Shown one piece after another: positions 25,060-31,960 of a stretch of DNA of 33,837 nucleotides. Where the stretch lies: the IMG/VR virus record IMGVR_UViG_3300034954_000564, positions 1 through 33,837 of that record, one strand, 5' to 3'. Below the pieces are notes generated by a model, which was not told where the DNA came from, ran no database searches, and saw only the letters and a list, made by a program, of their open reading frames with translations. Position 1 is the stretch's first letter, and each line of letters begins with the position of its first letter. This stretch comes from a virus. Position numbers and translations under genes: made by a program.

Positions 25060-25413
25060 ATGAAACGTTCCAATGAGCAGCGAGCGGCTCACCAAGAGCA
25101 CGCCAAGCAGCTCCTAGACATGGGCCTACAAAAGGCTGATGTCGCCGCAACGCTCCAACGTAAATACGGTCTCGCTCGCGCTACCGCCTACCGCGATATC
25201 GACGAAGCAGACCTTTTGCGTGAGACCGAGGATCACATGATCGAAGCTGATCCAACGCCAGAGATCACCCTGGCAGACCGTGAGCCATTGATGCGGATGA
25301 CTAAGCATCTGCTGATTGACGCTTACGAAAACGGCAACGTTCAAGACTATGCCCGTCTTGTCCGTGAATACGAAAGGCTCGCCCGTATGGGTGGCCTGTC
25401 TCACAAGTTCTGA
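25060..25413 (+). CDS. HTH protein, second small-terminase-like candidate
   Basis: This protein has 117 residues. A helix-turn-helix is clear around residues 13-46: HAKQLLDMGLQKADVAATLQ, then GLARATAYRDID. A helical C-terminal part follows (MTKHLLIDAYENGNVQDYAR, ending REYERLARMGG). This HTH plus helical-oligomerisation build is that of small terminase subunits and of some phage regulators. It leads a tight cluster of small genes rather than lying beside the large terminase gene, so a regulatory role is as likely. A palindrome lies at its stop codon. Confidence 0.5.
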   Translation: MKRSNEQRAAHQEHAKQLLDMGLQKADVAATLQRKYGLARATAYRDIDEADLLRETEDHMIEADPTPEITLADREPLMRMTKHLLIDAYENGNVQDYARLVREYERLARMGGLSHKF

Positions 25414-25426
25414 GACGTTTGTCTCA
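25398..25426. repeat. Triple GTCTCA/TGAGAC repeat around a stop codon
   Basis: GTCTCA (25398), TGAGAC (25411) and GTCTCA (25421): the last two form a perfect 6-4-6 palindrome beginning at the stop codon of the HTH gene. No T-run follows. It could be a protein binding site for the HTH protein itself or an RNA hairpin. Confidence 0.4.
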
Positions 25427-25451
25427 CACCGCTCCAATCATCATCAAACCA

Positions 25452-25898
25452 ATGGCACTTGACTACTACAACTGGCTTCTACAGCAACCTGAACGCCAGA
25501 AGCTTGAAAAGCAACGTGATGAGCTGCGTGAGCAGTTCCAAAAGCTTGAGCGCAACAGCTCTCAGGCAATGCGAAAGTCCTTTGCTTACTACGCTTCAGC
25601 CGATCGCATCGAAGAAGCTAGAGACGAATGGCAATGCACCTCTAACGAGAGTGACGAAGCCATGCACAAGATCTACGGCATCCATCCAGAGCTATTCGTT
25701 GATTATCAGATGGATGTTGTCGTCAAGCTGAGGCAGCTTGCGCTTGAAGCTGCACAAGGAGCCATCGAACTCAACAAGCTAGCAAGCTCCACTAAATACG
25801 AGTTTGAAAAGGTTGTTGACGAGATTGGCAAGCAGTACGACGCTCTTAAGTCCAAGTGGGAAGCGCTCCAATCCAACGACCAAGAGGAATCCAAATGA
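25452..25898 (+). CDS. Coiled-coil hypothetical protein
   Basis: This protein has 148 residues from the ATG at 25452; the frame begins at a TTG at 25419 within the palindrome. It is almost fully helical: LEKQRDELREQFQKLERN near residue 16 and the end YEFEKVVDEIGKQYDALKSK are heptad-like. No family recognised. Its stop overlaps the next start (ATGA). It is the longest member of the small-gene cluster. Confidence 0.6.
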   Translation: MALDYYNWLLQQPERQKLEKQRDELREQFQKLERNSSQAMRKSFAYYASADRIEEARDEWQCTSNESDEAMHKIYGIHPELFVDYQMDVVVKLRQLALEAAQGAIELNKLASSTKYEFEKVVDEIGKQYDALKSKWEALQSNDQEESK

Positions 25899-26062
25899 CT
25901 ATCCGCTACGACGACATTGATGATCTGCTTCCGTCCGAATATCAAGAGCCTTGGCCGCCCTTGTCAGACGAAGAGATCGAAGAACGAGAACGTCAGGCCG
26001 AGTTCCAGGATTTCCTGGACTCGATCCCTGACGTCGCTGAACGTAACCGCAACCTCAAATGA
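25895..26062 (+). CDS. 55-residue acidic protein
   Basis: It starts MTIRYDDIDDLLPSEYQEPW and continues PPLSDEEIEERERQAEFQ. It is strongly acidic, helical in the second half, and overlaps both neighbours by four bases (ATGA). Small acidic phage proteins may mimic DNA to block host enzymes, but this is only a general possibility. I do not recognise it. Confidence 0.5.
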   Translation: MTIRYDDIDDLLPSEYQEPWPPLSDEEIEERERQAEFQDFLDSIPDVAERNRNLK

Positions 26063-26331
26063 TCACCCGCCAAGACGCCGACCGCTCCATTAATCAATTG
26101 CTCTCGCTCATCCTGGGTGGTCAGAAGGCTAGGGCCTCTGGCCATCTGGCTTACAAGCCCTCAGAACGTATTGAGTTCTGCTTCAAGCTTGTCCAGCAAG
26201 AGATGGAGCGAGTTGTCCGCACCGCTGATCCTGACGCCTTACAGAAAGGTCTCAGTGATGGTCAACGCCAGCTCTCCAGTCTCCAATCCCTCAAAACCCT
26301 TAACCAACTCATTCAAGAGGTCGAATGGTGA
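26059..26331 (+). CDS. 90-residue helical hypothetical protein
   Basis: It starts MITRQDADRSINQLLSLILG and contains FCFKLVQQEMERVVRT and a Gln/Leu-rich C-terminal helix (SLQSLKTLNQLIQEVEW). It is translationally coupled to both neighbours by start-stop overlap. No family recognised; no membrane segment. Confidence 0.5.
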   Translation: MITRQDADRSINQLLSLILGGQKARASGHLAYKPSERIEFCFKLVQQEMERVVRTADPDALQKGLSDGQRQLSSLQSLKTLNQLIQEVEW

Positions 26332-26534
26332 TGTACCACTATCAACCCAAACAAGAATACGAGTGCGACAAGATTCAACGCGCACTTGACATCCTTAAAG
26401 GTGTTATCAATCGTGAGAACAAGCGCCATCAAATGGATGAGCACTTAACTCATTCAATGCGTTCTCTCCTGGAAGATGAAGTCATCCCCCAGCTTGAGAA
26501 CGAATTGAACTTCGATCCAACGCCCCAATACTGA
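26331..26534 (+). CDS. 67-residue hypothetical protein
   Basis: The ATG at 26331 overlaps the upstream stop as TGATG, the pattern of the cluster. An ATG two codons earlier at 26325 has AGAGG at a closer spacing (four bases) and could also serve. The protein (MYHYQPKQEYECDKIQRALD, then two helices) has no known family. Confidence 0.5.
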   Translation: MYHYQPKQEYECDKIQRALDILKGVINRENKRHQMDEHLTHSMRSLLEDEVIPQLENELNFDPTPQY

Positions 26535-26728
26535 TGAGCAGTATTCTCAATGGCAACAAGTTCTCCGCTGCTGGTTCCCGCGTTCCAACAGACCTACTGC
26601 CTAAAGCTATCCGCTATGAAACGGCTAGGGCAGTCATCTTTGAAGAACAGGGCAATTTCGTCCGCGCCAATGATTGTCTACGCTTGAAACGGCACTACGA
26701 ACGTAGAGCTATGGAGGAATGCACTTGA
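26534..26728 (+). CDS. 64-residue hypothetical protein
   Basis: The start overlaps the upstream TGA (TGATG). Residues DLLPKAIRYETARAVIFEEQ, then GNFVRANDCLRLKRHYE, look like two or three helices with a TPR-like spacing (ARAVIFEEQGNFVRA). Unknown function. Its end overlaps the next start in the same TGATG manner. Confidence 0.5.
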   Translation: MSSILNGNKFSAAGSRVPTDLLPKAIRYETARAVIFEEQGNFVRANDCLRLKRHYERRAMEECT

Positions 26729-26940
26729 TGGCTTGGCCTGCAAGTCAAAAGCCAGCAGAGGATGCTCGCATCAAAGCCACAAAGCAACACATCGAAGCTT
26801 TGTACTTGGCAGACAAAATCTCCAGCTCTGAAGCCTCTCAGCTTTTGTCTGATGTTCGCTGGCTTCAAACCTACATTGAACGACGCAGAGCACCTGTAGC
26901 TGTTCGATGGTGGCAAGCTTTACGCCCAGGGCCAACCTAG
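26728..26940 (+). CDS. 70-residue hypothetical protein, last of the rightward cluster
   Basis: It starts MAWPASQKPAEDARIKATKQ, with a helix-turn-helix-like middle (HIEALYLADKISSSEASQLL) and a Trp/Arg-rich end. Start overlaps the stop before it (TGATG). The last 21 bases overlap the end of a convergent gene on the minus strand. No family known to me. Confidence 0.5.
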   Translation: MAWPASQKPAEDARIKATKQHIEALYLADKISSSEASQLLSDVRWLQTYIERRRAPVAVRWWQALRPGPT

Positions 26941-27096
26941 TTCAACGTCTCCGCGCCAAACATCCTCATCGATGGGGCGCTTGACCGCAAACTCCCGAAA
27001 CAGGCGTTTCAGCTCTTCAGTTGAGACGCCTATTTCTTTTGCCTTCACCGCCACGTTGCATTGACCGCGATAGATCAGCTCTAACGCTTCCTCCAC
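26920..27096 (-). CDS. 58-residue protein of a cyanophage type (ends GDVELGWPWA)
   Basis: The GTG start at 27096 overlaps the stop of the nuclease gene (TAGTG). The protein, EEALELIYRGQCNVAVKAKE, then IGVSTEELKRLFREFAV and VWRGDVELGWPWA, has a small helix-turn-helix-like middle and a conserved-looking end. I have seen this W.GDVELSWPW end on small cyanophage proteins. The coupling to the nuclease gene supports its reality. It may be a small DNA-binding partner; the function is not known. Confidence 0.6.
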   Translation of the reverse strand: MEEALELIYRGQCNVAVKAKEIGVSTEELKRLFREFAVKRPIDEDVWRGDVELGWPWA

Positions 27097-27911
27097 TACA
27101 TAACCTCTCCGCTCAACAACATCTCCTTATACAAGTTGTTCCGTTCGGTCCACCTGGCTTCACAGCCTCTCATCTCCAGCTCTGACAACATCCGCAACTG
27201 GACATTGCCGTTTGGCTTCGCAATCACCACCGCTCCAGCATTAACTCGGATGCCTGCTCTCTCGCGCAAACCAAGGCTGTAAGCACCAAGTTGGTCCTGA
27301 TGGTCCTTCAACCATGCCTCTGGCTTGTCAGTCTCTCGACTTGTCGTCTTGAAGTCGCAGATCGTTAAACCCAATGGCGTGTCAATCAACGCATCCGCCG
27401 TTCCAGCAAAGCCTTCATCACTGCTGATGCTGAACTCACTGGCATGAATGGCTGTCACAGTGCCACTTACCAACCAGTCGGATAAACCTCTGGCGTACTC
27501 ACGGGCTGGCCATGGAACCTTGGGCGAACCTTCCTCCGCTTTCTTGAGTGCCCAGTTGGTAACTGCCTTTGGAGGGCGAGCCAATCCATCATCCCAGACC
27601 TTCCATGAACCCTTCTTGTTAGCGCTCTGTCGAGCCAGCTTTGCTGCGGTCTTGAGTACATACTCGCAATGCTCATGAGCAACGGTGCCACGGTCACAAG
27701 CAAGGTCACGCTCCAAACCACTGCCAGCACGTTGTGACCAGCGCTCCAGAGCATCCTTCTGTGATTGAGGGGCTGTGTTCTTCAGAATATGGGTGACAGA
27801 GTGATAAATCTGCCCATGTTGATCCCTGTAAACACGGAATCTGCCTGTGTTGTCTTGCTCCAGCTGCCATCGGCGCAGTGAAGCTAAGGCGTCTTGTGTA
27901 TCAGTCGTCAT
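27096..27911 (-). CDS. PD-(D/E)XK exonuclease (RecB/Cas4-like)
   Basis: I use the ATG at 27911, which lies in the stop-overlap of the small upstream gene, giving 271 residues; the open frame begins at 27989. The nuclease motifs are in order: GTVAHE with H79, TADALID with D173, ICDFKTT with D186 and K188, and QLGAY with Q207 and Y211. This is a full PD-(D/E)XK set of the RecB/lambda-exo-like superfamily. It lies near an ssDNA-binding-like gene and a primase-helicase, so it probably works in phage recombination or replication-end processing. Confidence 0.8.
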   Translation of the reverse strand: MTTDTQDALASLRRWQLEQDNTGRFRVYRDQHGQIYHSVTHILKNTAPQSQKDALERWSQRAGSGLERDLACDRGTVAHEHCEYVLKTAAKLARQSANKKGSWKVWDDGLARPPKAVTNWALKKAEEGSPKVPWPAREYARGLSDWLVSGTVTAIHASEFSISSDEGFAGTADALIDTPLGLTICDFKTTSRETDKPEAWLKDHQDQLGAYSLGLRERAGIRVNAGAVVIAKPNGNVQLRMLSELEMRGCEARWTERNNLYKEMLLSGEVM

Positions 27912-28062
27912 GAATGGCGTTTTCTTCCAGCCACCTTTGACGGAGCTGATTTTCCTTGGGCTCCACGAGATGAGCGCTAGAAACCACACCAGTCAAATGA
28001 CCGACAGTCACTGAGACACAACCGTCTTCCATGAATGTCGTAACTGTCTTGGGCGGTTCCAT
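27901..28062 (-). CDS. 53-residue hypothetical protein coupled to the nuclease
   Basis: It reads MEPPKTVTTFMEDGCVSVTV, then GHLTGVVSSAHLVEPKENQL, ending AIHDD. The stop overlaps the ATG of the nuclease gene (ATGACGACTGA covers both). A second ATG in frame at 28032 is possible. The beta-rich VSVTVGHLTGVV core followed by a helix (QLRQRWLEENA) fits a small folded protein. I believe similar short proteins occur next to nucleases in cyanophages, but I cannot name a family. Confidence 0.6.
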   Translation of the reverse strand: MEPPKTVTTFMEDGCVSVTVGHLTGVVSSAHLVEPKENQLRQRWLEENAIHDD

Positions 28063-28091
28063 AGACGCATCTACCCGAGACTAATTTACAT

Positions 28092-28117
28092 GCAAAGGAA
28101 GGGGGCGCAAGGCCCCC
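28092..28117 (-). terminator. Terminator after the RHH-like gene
   Basis: GGGGGC - CTTGC - GCCCCC on the minus strand (28117-28101) followed by TTCCTTTGC, nine bases after the stop at 28126. The stem is perfect; the T-run is interrupted by CC. Confidence 0.65.
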
Positions 28118-28125
28118 GCTCCAAA

Positions 28126-28647
28126 TCACGCTTTAAAGCCCAGCTTTAATAAGCCATGGCGAACAGCGATTTCGACCGCTTCAGTCTGATTGACTTGGCG
28201 CTCCATCATTAACTGCTCAAAGGCTTTTTGGGTCTGGGGGTCGCGAAGACGACCTGAGATCTTCTTGCAACCAACTCGGTCAGCTGCATCAAAATCAGAA
28301 GTTACTTCCTTTGCTGCAGATGGCTGCTGCATAGGAATTGAAACTACCGTTTCGTTGATCGTTGGGACTAACTTTTTAAGAGCTTCAGGCTGATCGTGAT
28401 TAGGCAGTGCCCAAGTAACTGGGTCTACACCACGGCCAGGCTTCAAAGGCAGCTCAATGCCGATTTGGTCTCCTTCCTCAAGCTCATCAAGCATCCAAAG
28501 TTGCTTGCTTTTGTTGAGAAAACAGAGAGTTTCCACATCGTTGTACTCACTGATGGGGTCATAAATAACCTCAACAACAAGCATTTCTTTGTGGGTGACA
28601 AGGCGCTTGACTTCTGCAAGACCTTTTCGTTTGGGAACTTGGTTCAT
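28126..28647 (-). CDS. Hypothetical protein with RHH-like C-terminus
   Basis: This protein has 173 residues. The N-terminal half is beta-rich (EVKRLVTHKEMLVVEVIYDP). The C-terminal part KKISGRLRDPQTQKAFEQLM, then QVNQTEAVEIAVRHGLLKL, has the strand-helix-helix outline of a ribbon-helix-helix domain. No family name is known to me. It lies between the ssDNA-binding-like gene and the nuclease group and is followed by a terminator. A DNA-binding regulator or replication accessory is plausible. Confidence 0.55.
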   Translation of the reverse strand: MNQVPKRKGLAEVKRLVTHKEMLVVEVIYDPISEYNDVETLCFLNKSKQLWMLDELEEGDQIGIELPLKPGRGVDPVTWALPNHDQPEALKKLVPTINETVVSIPMQQPSAAKEVTSDFDAADRVGCKKISGRLRDPQTQKAFEQLMMERQVNQTEAVEIAVRHGLLKLGFKA

Positions 28648-28712
28648 GGAGGCTCTGGATGGAGGTGACAGTGGGACTTACACAATCAGTCGAAAATTGA
28701 TGCCCACCAACC

Positions 28713-29321
28713 TCAAGCCTCCTTGAAAGGATCGCCACCAGTAATCAGACGATTCAGGTCAAAACCTGCCTTTTGAGCAGCCTTCCAATCCTTTGCCATC
28801 TGTATGTCATCGTGCTCATCCTCATCACGAGGAATCACCATCAGGTCGTACTTGGTCTTGCCACCAACACTGCCTTTCTCCATCTGGAAGTCCCAGTCGA
28901 GAAGGTTCTTGCTGTAGGTCTTGTGCAGACCATATTTCACAAACTGACGAGAGATTGAGATCTGAGTGACCTCAAGCACTTGCACGCGCTTCTCTTCCCA
29001 GTTGTAAACCGCCCAAGTCAGGCACTTATACGCCTTGTCCTCAGCAGTCTTGTCATAATTCAACGCGCGGGTAAAGTCCCGCCCCAATTCCAGATCAATG
29101 TCCTCATCAGAGGGCTTTTCAAGGAATCGGAAAGGCTTGTTGTTGCCACCCTCTTTAGGGGTGCCCCAGACCAGCCAATACTCCAGAGGATCCTCTTCGA
29201 GCAGAGCAAAAACAGCGGGCTTGCCTGATTCAATTTTGTTCGGACGCAGATAGCCGTCCGCAGAGGAAGAGCTGTCAGTTTCTGGCTCAAGAACTGCCAA
29301 AAAGTCGTCGGAAACTTTCAC
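28713..29321 (-). CDS. Putative single-stranded DNA-binding protein
   Basis: This protein has 202 residues. The core KCLTWAVYNWEEKRVQVLEV followed by TQISISRQFVKYG, then WDFQMEKGS and YDLMVIPRDED, matches the pattern of phage ssDNA-binding proteins (a W.V.D....I.VLEITQ strand pair, then a DWDF...YDL turn). These coat single-stranded DNA in replication and recombination. The N-terminal half is acidic. It is transcribed leftward from the divergent promoter it shares with the primase-helicase gene, which fits co-regulated replication genes. The assignment rests on pattern memory. Confidence 0.6.
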   Translation of the reverse strand: MKVSDDFLAVLEPETDSSSSADGYLRPNKIESGKPAVFALLEEDPLEYWLVWGTPKEGGNNKPFRFLEKPSDEDIDLELGRDFTRALNYDKTAEDKAYKCLTWAVYNWEEKRVQVLEVTQISISRQFVKYGLHKTYSKNLLDWDFQMEKGSVGGKTKYDLMVIPRDEDEHDDIQMAKDWKAAQKAGFDLNRLITGGDPFKEA

Positions 29322-29366
29322 GGTGTGTGTCTCGGTAGGTGTCGCGTCTCATTTGGACGCCTTGAT

Positions 29367-29408
29367 ACTGTAATCCGGGATTGACTGCCAGTCAACCTCC
29401 GGTAGGAT
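29367..29408. promoter_or_regulatory. Divergent overlapping promoters on a perfect inverted repeat
   Basis: TTGACTG-C-CAGTCAA (29381-29395) is a perfect 7-1-7 palindrome. Rightward: -35 TTGACT (29381-29386), 16-base spacer, -10 TAGGAT (29403-29408), ahead of the primase-helicase gene. Leftward: -35 TTGACT (29395-29390), 17-base spacer, -10 TACAGT (29372-29367), ahead of the ssDNA-binding-like gene. One dimeric repressor on the palindrome would cover both -35 boxes. Confidence 0.65.
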
Positions 29409-29417
29409 AAAAAAAGA

Positions 29418-29462
29418 CCCGACCCGCCCTGGAGACCAAGGGCAGACCGGGCTTGTTTTCTT
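29418..29462 (+). terminator. Terminator-like leader hairpin before the primase-helicase gene
   Basis: CCCG-ACCC-GCCCT, loop GGAGACCA, AGGGC-AGAC-CGGG, then a T-rich CTTGTTTTCTT. It starts 10 bases after the rightward -10 box and ends 19 bases before the ATG at 29481. This position fits an attenuator or a barrier against read-through, or a structured leader. Confidence 0.5.
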
Positions 29463-29480
29463 ATGTCTTTCTAATCTTAC

Positions 29481-31718
29481 ATGACGCTTCAAGATTTCGT
29501 CAAGGCTCTCCCCGAAGGGCTTGTTTATGCTCCGATCCACGCCAAAAACGCCAAGCGTGGCTTCTGTGGCAAACAGCCCTTGAAAGCCAGTTTTGATCAG
29601 AAGTTTGGGCCTGCAGACGTTGCCTTGGCGCTCCAACGTAACAATGATCTCAAAGCCGTTGGCATCTTTACTGGCATCCGTGGCAACGGCATTGTCTTTC
29701 TTGACGTAGACCGCAACCTCAAGCGTTGCATGAAGCAGTGGGGCGAGTCGCTTGCTGGCGCTCCAATGGTCACGTCAACTAAGCAGAACGCCGCCAAGTT
29801 CATCTTTCGCGTTCCAGAAAAACTTTGGAAGGAAGTTAAAGGTCGTGGCCTTGGTAAAGAGGATTACGAGATTCTCTGGAACTCAAAGAAGCAGGGTGTC
29901 ATCTTTGGCGCTTACCCCGGTGGCGATAACTCTGAGCCCGGCGAGTACAAGTTTGAAGGCGACCTCAACAACATCCCCATCGCTCCAGATTGGTTGCTCG
30001 CTGAAATGCGTGAACCGCCTAAGACCATTATTAAGCGTGATCTCGACTTCTCTGATCGCACGGATGATGAGATCTTTCAGATCATCAAGGACTGCCTGGA
30101 TGTAATCCCCAATAAAGGCAAGGGATCTCGCGATCACTGGGTCAAAATTGGAATGGCCATCAACTCTGCTCTGCCTACAGAAGCAGGAATGATGCTGTGG
30201 TCCTCTTGGTCCTCAGACGATCCAGACTTCGAAGAGGAGTGGAAAGAGGACAACCCCTGCGAGCACATCTGGCACTCCTTTAAAGGCAACGGTGTTGGAC
30301 TTGGCACCCTGATTCACTTGGCTGACCTTGAAGACCCTCATCGTCATCGGTTTTCAGAAGACCTAGCCAAAGCAGTTAAGTCCGCAGAAGACAAGCAGGT
30401 TCAGGAGTACAGGCAATCAACCCTGGATTACGAAGAGGTCATCAAACGCGCCTTTGAGATCCTCAAACTTGATAACCCAGCTGAAGTCAACTACAAGCTC
30501 AACTCTCTTGCGCTCCAAGCGGGCTACCGCGATCAAACCGCTCTTGAAAAGCTGATCGTTGATCAGATCGCTTATGAAAAAGCACAATCGCTGATGACTG
30601 TGGAGAAGTTGATGGAGCTGGATGAGAAACGCGGCTATCTCATCCCAGACGTTCTTCCCCACCCTTCAGTCATTCTCATTTACGGTGCTGGTGGTGATGG
30701 CAAGTCAACTGCTGCTTGGGCTCTCGCAAAACACATCGTTAGCGGCAAACCCTTCAAGGTTCGCGGTGCTGACGTTCCAATTCAACAAGGGCCTGTTCTC
30801 CTTCTCAATGGCGATCAACCTCTGATTCAGCTCAAAGAGCAGCTGATTGAAGCTGACTTTCCCATCACAGATCAGACCTTCATCCAAACCGACTGGCAGC
30901 TTCAACGCTATGCACAGTTCATCAAGCTGATGGAGACGCATAAGCCAAAGCTGGTCGTTATTGACTCGCTGATTGGCTGCTCTGGTGGACGCGCCTTTGA
31001 CGAAAACAAATCTGACTTCGCTACTCCGCTCTACTGGCTGACCAAGAACAACGGTGATCTGTTCCCAGCCACCACAATCCTCATCATTCACCACGCCAAC
31101 AAAAACGGTGGATTCCGTGGCACCTCAGCCATCCGTGATGCCGTAGATGAGACCTGGAGCCTTAAACGCCCTGAAAGCGACCCCCAGAAGCGCTCCAAGC
31201 AGCAACAGCAGCTGCAGCCTCATGAGCGGTTGATTGAAGTGGAGAAGAGCCGCTCAGGACGCTCAGGCACGCATTTGATCCTTGGGCAAAGCGATGACCT
31301 GGACTTCTACATCGCTGACTTCACTCCTGAAATGGATCCCGATGACAACGCTCCATCCTCTGTGCAAGGCAGGGTGCTTAGTCGCTTGAGAACCGCTTAT
31401 CCCGAGTCACGCACCAAAACTGATCTCATTGCAGATCGTCTGGTTGCTGGCTCTCCAGCTGCAATCAAGAAAACGCTCCAAAGGCTGGAAGCTCAACAAC
31501 TCATCGTCTCAAGCGTCTCAGAAGGTTCCCGTTCCAAACAATACAGAGCCAATCTCGCGCGTGGAGAGGGTTGGAGCGTGTCCCCTTTAACTAAAGAAGT
31601 TAGTGATGGAGCGGTATCTGGTACGGGACAACAGGATGGGGACACGCCTTTATGTCCCCCTTTGATGGATGGAGCGGTTGAGATTCAACTCACTGACGAA
31701 GAACGGGGACAAATCTAA
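29481..31718 (+). CDS. Primase-helicase (AEP primase, PriCT-2, RepA-like ATPase)
   Basis: This is a 745-residue fused replication enzyme. Residues about 1-170 look like a bifunctional primase/polymerase (AEP) domain with the catalytic pair in FLDVD (D75, D77). Residues about 190-285 match primase C-terminal 2 (RDHWVKIGMAINSAL, WSSWS, FKGNGVGLGTLIHLA). From about residue 385 there is a RecA-fold ATPase of the RepA/DnaB-like kind: Walker A GAGGDGKST near residue 403 and Walker B LVVIDSLIG near residue 491. A winged-helix-like C-terminus follows (VLSRLRTAYPESRTK, LIADRL, KKTLQRLEAQQLI). It primes and unwinds phage DNA. An iteron-like cluster overlaps its 3' end. Confidence 0.88.
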   Translation: MTLQDFVKALPEGLVYAPIHAKNAKRGFCGKQPLKASFDQKFGPADVALALQRNNDLKAVGIFTGIRGNGIVFLDVDRNLKRCMKQWGESLAGAPMVTSTKQNAAKFIFRVPEKLWKEVKGRGLGKEDYEILWNSKKQGVIFGAYPGGDNSEPGEYKFEGDLNNIPIAPDWLLAEMREPPKTIIKRDLDFSDRTDDEIFQIIKDCLDVIPNKGKGSRDHWVKIGMAINSALPTEAGMMLWSSWSSDDPDFEEEWKEDNPCEHIWHSFKGNGVGLGTLIHLADLEDPHRHRFSEDLAKAVKSAEDKQVQEYRQSTLDYEEVIKRAFEILKLDNPAEVNYKLNSLALQAGYRDQTALEKLIVDQIAYEKAQSLMTVEKLMELDEKRGYLIPDVLPHPSVILIYGAGGDGKSTAAWALAKHIVSGKPFKVRGADVPIQQGPVLLLNGDQPLIQLKEQLIEADFPITDQTFIQTDWQLQRYAQFIKLMETHKPKLVVIDSLIGCSGGRAFDENKSDFATPLYWLTKNNGDLFPATTILIIHHANKNGGFRGTSAIRDAVDETWSLKRPESDPQKRSKQQQQLQPHERLIEVEKSRSGRSGTHLILGQSDDLDFYIADFTPEMDPDDNAPSSVQGRVLSRLRTAYPESRTKTDLIADRLVAGSPAAIKKTLQRLEAQQLIVSSVSEGSRSKQYRANLARGEGWSVSPLTKEVSDGAVSGTGQQDGDTPLCPPLMDGAVEIQLTDEERGQI

Positions 31719-31782
31719 TTGTCCCTACCCCTTGTCCCCATGTAAATCCATTGGCCTGACTGGTTTTTGGAGCGTGGGGACA
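31579..31782. repeat. Cluster of eight TGTCCC(C)/GGGGACA sites, origin- or operator-like
   Basis: Sites: TGTCCCC at 31579, 31653 and 31733; TGTCCC at 31720; GGGACA at 31625; GGGGACA at 31638, 31705 and 31776. Four lie in each orientation. Two pairs make perfect hairpins: 31638-31659 (7 bp, loop 8) and 31706-31725 (GGGACAA/TTGTCCC, loop 6). Five TGGAGCG motifs are in or just outside the cluster (31572-31833). It covers the 3' end of the primase-helicase gene and the 89-base gap after it. Confidence 0.65.
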
Positions 31783-31807
31783 TATTTTGCATCTATACGC
31801 GCGAGAG

Positions 31808-31951
31808 ATGAACTGGACCAAGATTTTGGAGCGCTCAGGCGTCCCAGAACCACCTGGCTATCACGAGACCATTGCTCGCATAAAAGCCAAGCCAGACAAA
31901 CCGCGTGTCAAACCGTCTCGAAAGAGTAAAAAACGTCCCAAGCGTAAGTAA
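31808..31951 (+). CDS. 47-residue basic protein of a cyanophage type
   Basis: It reads MNWTKILERSGVPEPPGYHE, then TIARIKAKPDKPRVKPSRKS, ending KKRPKRK. The MNW.KILE.SGVPE.PG start is one I recognise from small cyanophage proteins beside primase or helicase genes. The C-terminus is strongly basic and could touch nucleic acid. GAGAG lies directly before the ATG. The longer frame at 31669-31929 overlaps it in another phase and is a shadow. Confidence 0.65.
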   Translation: MNWTKILERSGVPEPPGYHETIARIKAKPDKPRVKPSRKSKKRPKRK

Positions 31952-31960
31952 CATCCACGC

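Noticed and set aside
27912-27989. Longer N-terminus of the PD-(D/E)XK nuclease
   Set aside because: It lies within the 53-residue gene whose stop overlaps the ATG at 27911; the overlap pattern favours the shorter start.
31669-31929. An 86-codon frame after the primase-helicase gene
   Set aside because: It lies across the repeat cluster and overlaps the more convincing 47-residue basic protein in another frame; composition is not protein-like.
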